Shown: positions 21,984 to 23,623 of the stretch, one piece after another
How positions within the stretch are numbered: position 1 is the stretch's first letter
Layout of the letters: every line of letters begins with the position of its first letter
Source of the DNA: JAUIEH01 sp964483375
GTDB lineage: Bacteria > Pseudomonadota > Alphaproteobacteria > Caulobacterales > Maricaulaceae
Assembly: GCA_964483375.1 (NCBI GenBank)
Contig: CAZABJ010000043.1
Coordinates: 1 to 23,623 of the forward strand
Length of the DNA: 23,623 nt
Direction: 5' to 3'
Program-made: the position numbers and the translations under genes
Notes under the pieces: generated by a model
The model's input: only the letters and a program-made list of their open reading frames with translations
Database searches by the model: none
What the model was told of the DNA's origin: nothing

Positions 21984-22120
21984 ACCGGCAGTATGGCGCC
22001 GATTTGGCCGGGTTGCATCCAAAAATCCGTTAGCGCGGCGTTCGCCGGTCGCGTAGGCGCGCCGGACCCGGAAGTCGGCGCGCCTGCGGGCGTCTCTTAC
22101 TGCGCCTGCGCGGAGGAGAA

Positions 22121-22157
22121 GAACCGCCATATCCATATGACGTCGGCGCGGCGGTTC
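22121..22157 (-). terminator. Hairpin downstream of the esterase gene (minus strand)
   Basis: GAACCGCC (22121-22128) pairs perfectly with GGCGGTTC (22150-22157), and GGAG/CTCC outside can add four pairs across a two-base bulge. Read on the minus strand it starts about 16 bases after the esterase stop and is followed by TTCTTCTCC, a poor but pyrimidine-rich tail. Confidence 0.45.
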
Positions 22158-22173
22158 CTCCCGCCTTGCGACG

Positions 22174-23124
22174 TTACCGCACGTGCTGTTCGAAGAAGTC
22201 GAACATCACGGCTGACGCGTCGATTTCCTGTGAGGTGCGTCCCACCAGCCAGGTCGCCTCGCCGCCGCCCTCTGGGTTCGCCCAAGTGTGGCCGCCGCCA
22301 TGGACGATGATCTGCTGCATCGGCGCCCGCGCGCAGCGCGTGGTCGTCCGGATTTCAACGCGCGTGCCGTCGCCGGGGACATTGTCGAGCGTCTCGGTGT
22401 CAAAGGCGGTGCAGCCGTTCACGATCGCCCAGAAGCCGACGATATGGTCAACCGAGCGCAACCCGACCTCAACGCCGCTTACGGTGTTCGTTCCGCCGGC
22501 GTAGGGCATGAAGGGATCTTCGGTGCCGTGAAAGAACCAGGCCGCCATCGGCCGCGGGCCGGGACACTCGTTCTCCCAGTGATGCAGGCCGGCCGCAATC
22601 GCCACCCCGGCTAAGGACGCGCCGGAATCGCAGGCGAAGCGGCTGGCCATCAAGGCGCCGCGGGAGAACCCGTTCATGACCACCGCATCGCGGTCAACCA
22701 GGCCGCGCGCGGCCTCGGCGTCGATCATCGCGTTGAGAAAACCGATGTCGTCGGCGCGCGAAACCGCCGCGCCGCGAAGCAAGTCGGGTCGATAGGTGGA
22801 ATCCCAGGTGCGATTGTGGCCGTTCGGCACAAGCGCCACCCAGCCGCGCTCGATGTGGAAATCCAGAAACTCTTGAACGACATACGGTTCAGCGGTTCCG
22901 CCGCCGCCATGAAGGTAAATCATCGCCCGCTGCGGTCCGGCGCGGGACTGATCGCCGAGCACATAGTAGTTCCGCTCCACGCCGTTGAAGTTCATGCAGC
23001 GGCGCTCGGCGCCGGCTCGGTCCGCCACGCCGTTTTGGCATGCCCGCGCCGTCTGCGCGGCCGCCGGCGCGGCGCACAGACAGAAGAGCGCCGCGGCTAA
23101 GGCGGCGCGAAGGATGATTGGCAT
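22174..23124 (-). CDS. Secreted alpha/beta-hydrolase, LpqC/PHB-depolymerase-type esterase
   Basis: A 316-residue exported esterase: signal peptide MPIILRAALAAALFCLCAAPAAAQ, likely cut after AAA. The oxyanion loop is YLHGGGGTAEPY (72-76), the nucleophile elbow GFSRG (152-156, S154), the acid D203 in HGTEDPFMPY and the base H279 in VHGGGHTW. This order matches the LpqC/polyhydroxybutyrate depolymerase and feruloyl-esterase family of secreted hydrolases. Substrate is unknown: polyhydroxyalkanoate oligomers or plant/algal esters are options. No substrate-binding domain is attached. GGGGAA precedes the ATG at 23124. It has multiple cysteines in the mature part (29, 43, 165, 187, 238, 264 by my count), consistent with periplasmic disulfides. 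Confidence 0.87.
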   Translation of the reverse strand: MPIILRAALAAALFCLCAAPAAAQTARACQNGVADRAGAERRCMNFNGVERNYYVLGDQSRAGPQRAMIYLHGGGGTAEPYVVQEFLDFHIERGWVALVPNGHNRTWDSTYRPDLLRGAAVSRADDIGFLNAMIDAEAARGLVDRDAVVMNGFSRGALMASRFACDSGASLAGVAIAAGLHHWENECPGPRPMAAWFFHGTEDPFMPYAGGTNTVSGVEVGLRSVDHIVGFWAIVNGCTAFDTETLDNVPGDGTRVEIRTTTRCARAPMQQIIVHGGGHTWANPEGGGEATWLVGRTSQEIDASAVMFDFFEQHVR

Positions 23125-23279
23125 CAGTCCGTTCCCCAATTTCAGCGCGACAGGGTTCGTTCGCCGTGCGCGCATGTCCCTCGCACGGCGGAAATTAGCG
23201 CGGCATTGTAAGCGGCATGTTGCAGCGGCGTCGGGCGGGCGTTGCGCCCCAAGCACCCGGCGCGCGCCCGTTTCTGGGG

Positions 23280-23342
23280 CGCAGCGCTTATCGCTGCGTT
23301 GCTCTTTGGGGGAAGCGCTTGCGTTTTGTTGCGCTGCAGCGC
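23280..23342 (+). promoter_or_regulatory. Promoter region of typA with repeated GCAGCG palindromes
   Basis: In the gap 23125-23379, CGCAGCG-CTTAT-CGCTGCG (23280-23298) is a perfect 7-bp inverted repeat, and GCGCTGCAGCGC (23331-23342) is a perfect 12-bp palindrome built from the same half-site. A plausible promoter TTGCGT (23319-23324)-N17-CATAGC (23342-23347) places the second palindrome in its spacer. Confidence 0.4.
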
Positions 23343-23379
23343 ATAGCCGGGTCTACTCCTCCGCTTCCGGCGCGCTTTC

Positions 23380-23623
23380 ATGTCCGACACGCTTCGCAAC
23401 ATCGCCATCATCGCCCATGTCGACCACGGCAAGACCACATTGGTCGACGCCATGCTCGCCCAGGGCGTCGCCTATCATGAAAAGGAAACGCGCACCGAAC
23501 GCGCGATGGACTCCAACGACCAGGAGCGTGAGCGCGGCATCACCATTCTCGCCAAGCCCACCTCGGTGGTGTGGGGGGAGGATGCGCGGATCAATATCGT
23601 GGACACGCCCGGCCACGCGGACT
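23380..23623 (+). CDS. typA: GTPase TypA/BipA, N-terminal part (3' truncated by window)
   Basis: Ribosome-associated translational GTPase related to EF-G and LepA, important in stress and cold adaptation and ribosome assembly. Only 81 residues are in the window. The start ATG at 23380 gives MSDTLRNIAIIAHVDHGKTT, with the P-loop AHVDHGKT (12-19), switch I/G2 in RERGITILAK (T55) and G3 DTPGH (75-79). ERAMDSNDQERERGIT distinguishes TypA from LepA and EF-G. There is no evident ribosome site before the ATG; the leader seems to be about 25 bases. The reading frame is intact to the window end. Confidence 0.95.
   Translation, partial: MSDTLRNIAIIAHVDHGKTTLVDAMLAQGVAYHEKETRTERAMDSNDQERERGITILAKPTSVVWGEDARINIVDTPGHAD

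Noticed and set aside
21342..22310. Plus-strand frame of 322 codons across the secreted TPR gene
   Set aside because: Antisense to a signal-peptide TPR protein and extends into the esterase gene; no recognisable domain.

Overview
The window is dense, GC-rich bacterial chromosome with short intergenic gaps and many stop/start overlaps. Class I lysyl-tRNA synthetase, a ChrR-type cupin, an XagB-like glycosyltransferase and TypA together suggest an alphaproteobacterium, perhaps the marine Hyphomonadaceae/Maricaulales group. De novo glycine-betaine genes suggest salt exposure. The taxon is an inference. I see no rRNA, tRNA, CRISPR array, insertion sequence, prophage or plasmid genes; it reads as ordinary chromosome with several small accessory operons.

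Layout, left to right: the 3' end of a hybrid histidine kinase (2-643); a small three-helix membrane protein; a possible 56-residue ORF on the minus strand; a PLP-dependent threonine synthase (1475-2650). On the minus strand follow a 75-residue membrane protein, a GT2 glycosyltransferase and a SixA-type phosphohistidine phosphatase, then divergently a 1-Cys peroxiredoxin. After a 343-base gap with a hairpin-rich leader comes the osmoprotection operon (6272-9502): glycine/sarcosine methyltransferase, sarcosine/dimethylglycine methyltransferase and a BCCT carrier, translationally coupled. A small secreted protein and a clear intrinsic terminator end this block.

The middle holds two tandem paralogous secreted propeller-like proteins, a DUF1801 protein, a two-subunit ThDP decarboxylase of the sulfopyruvate/phosphonopyruvate type, a divergent PadR regulator, class I LysRS and a secreted TPR protein. 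The right part has a TetR regulator divergent from a MAPEG/SDR/ChrR-cupin(/DUF6653) operon with an operator-like palindrome between them, then a beta-lactamase-fold lipoprotein, a secreted TPR protein, a secreted LpqC-type esterase and the start of typA, which runs off the window.

The best-supported joint function is glycine -> sarcosine -> dimethylglycine -> glycine betaine synthesis coupled to betaine transport. The most open questions are the TetR-controlled operon, whose SDR lacks two classical catalytic residues; the ThDP decarboxylase, with no PEP mutase or sulfonate genes nearby; and the paired propeller proteins. Promoter-like TTGGCC-N17-TANNNN elements recur, two of them so close to the start codon that the regulator mRNAs would be leaderless.
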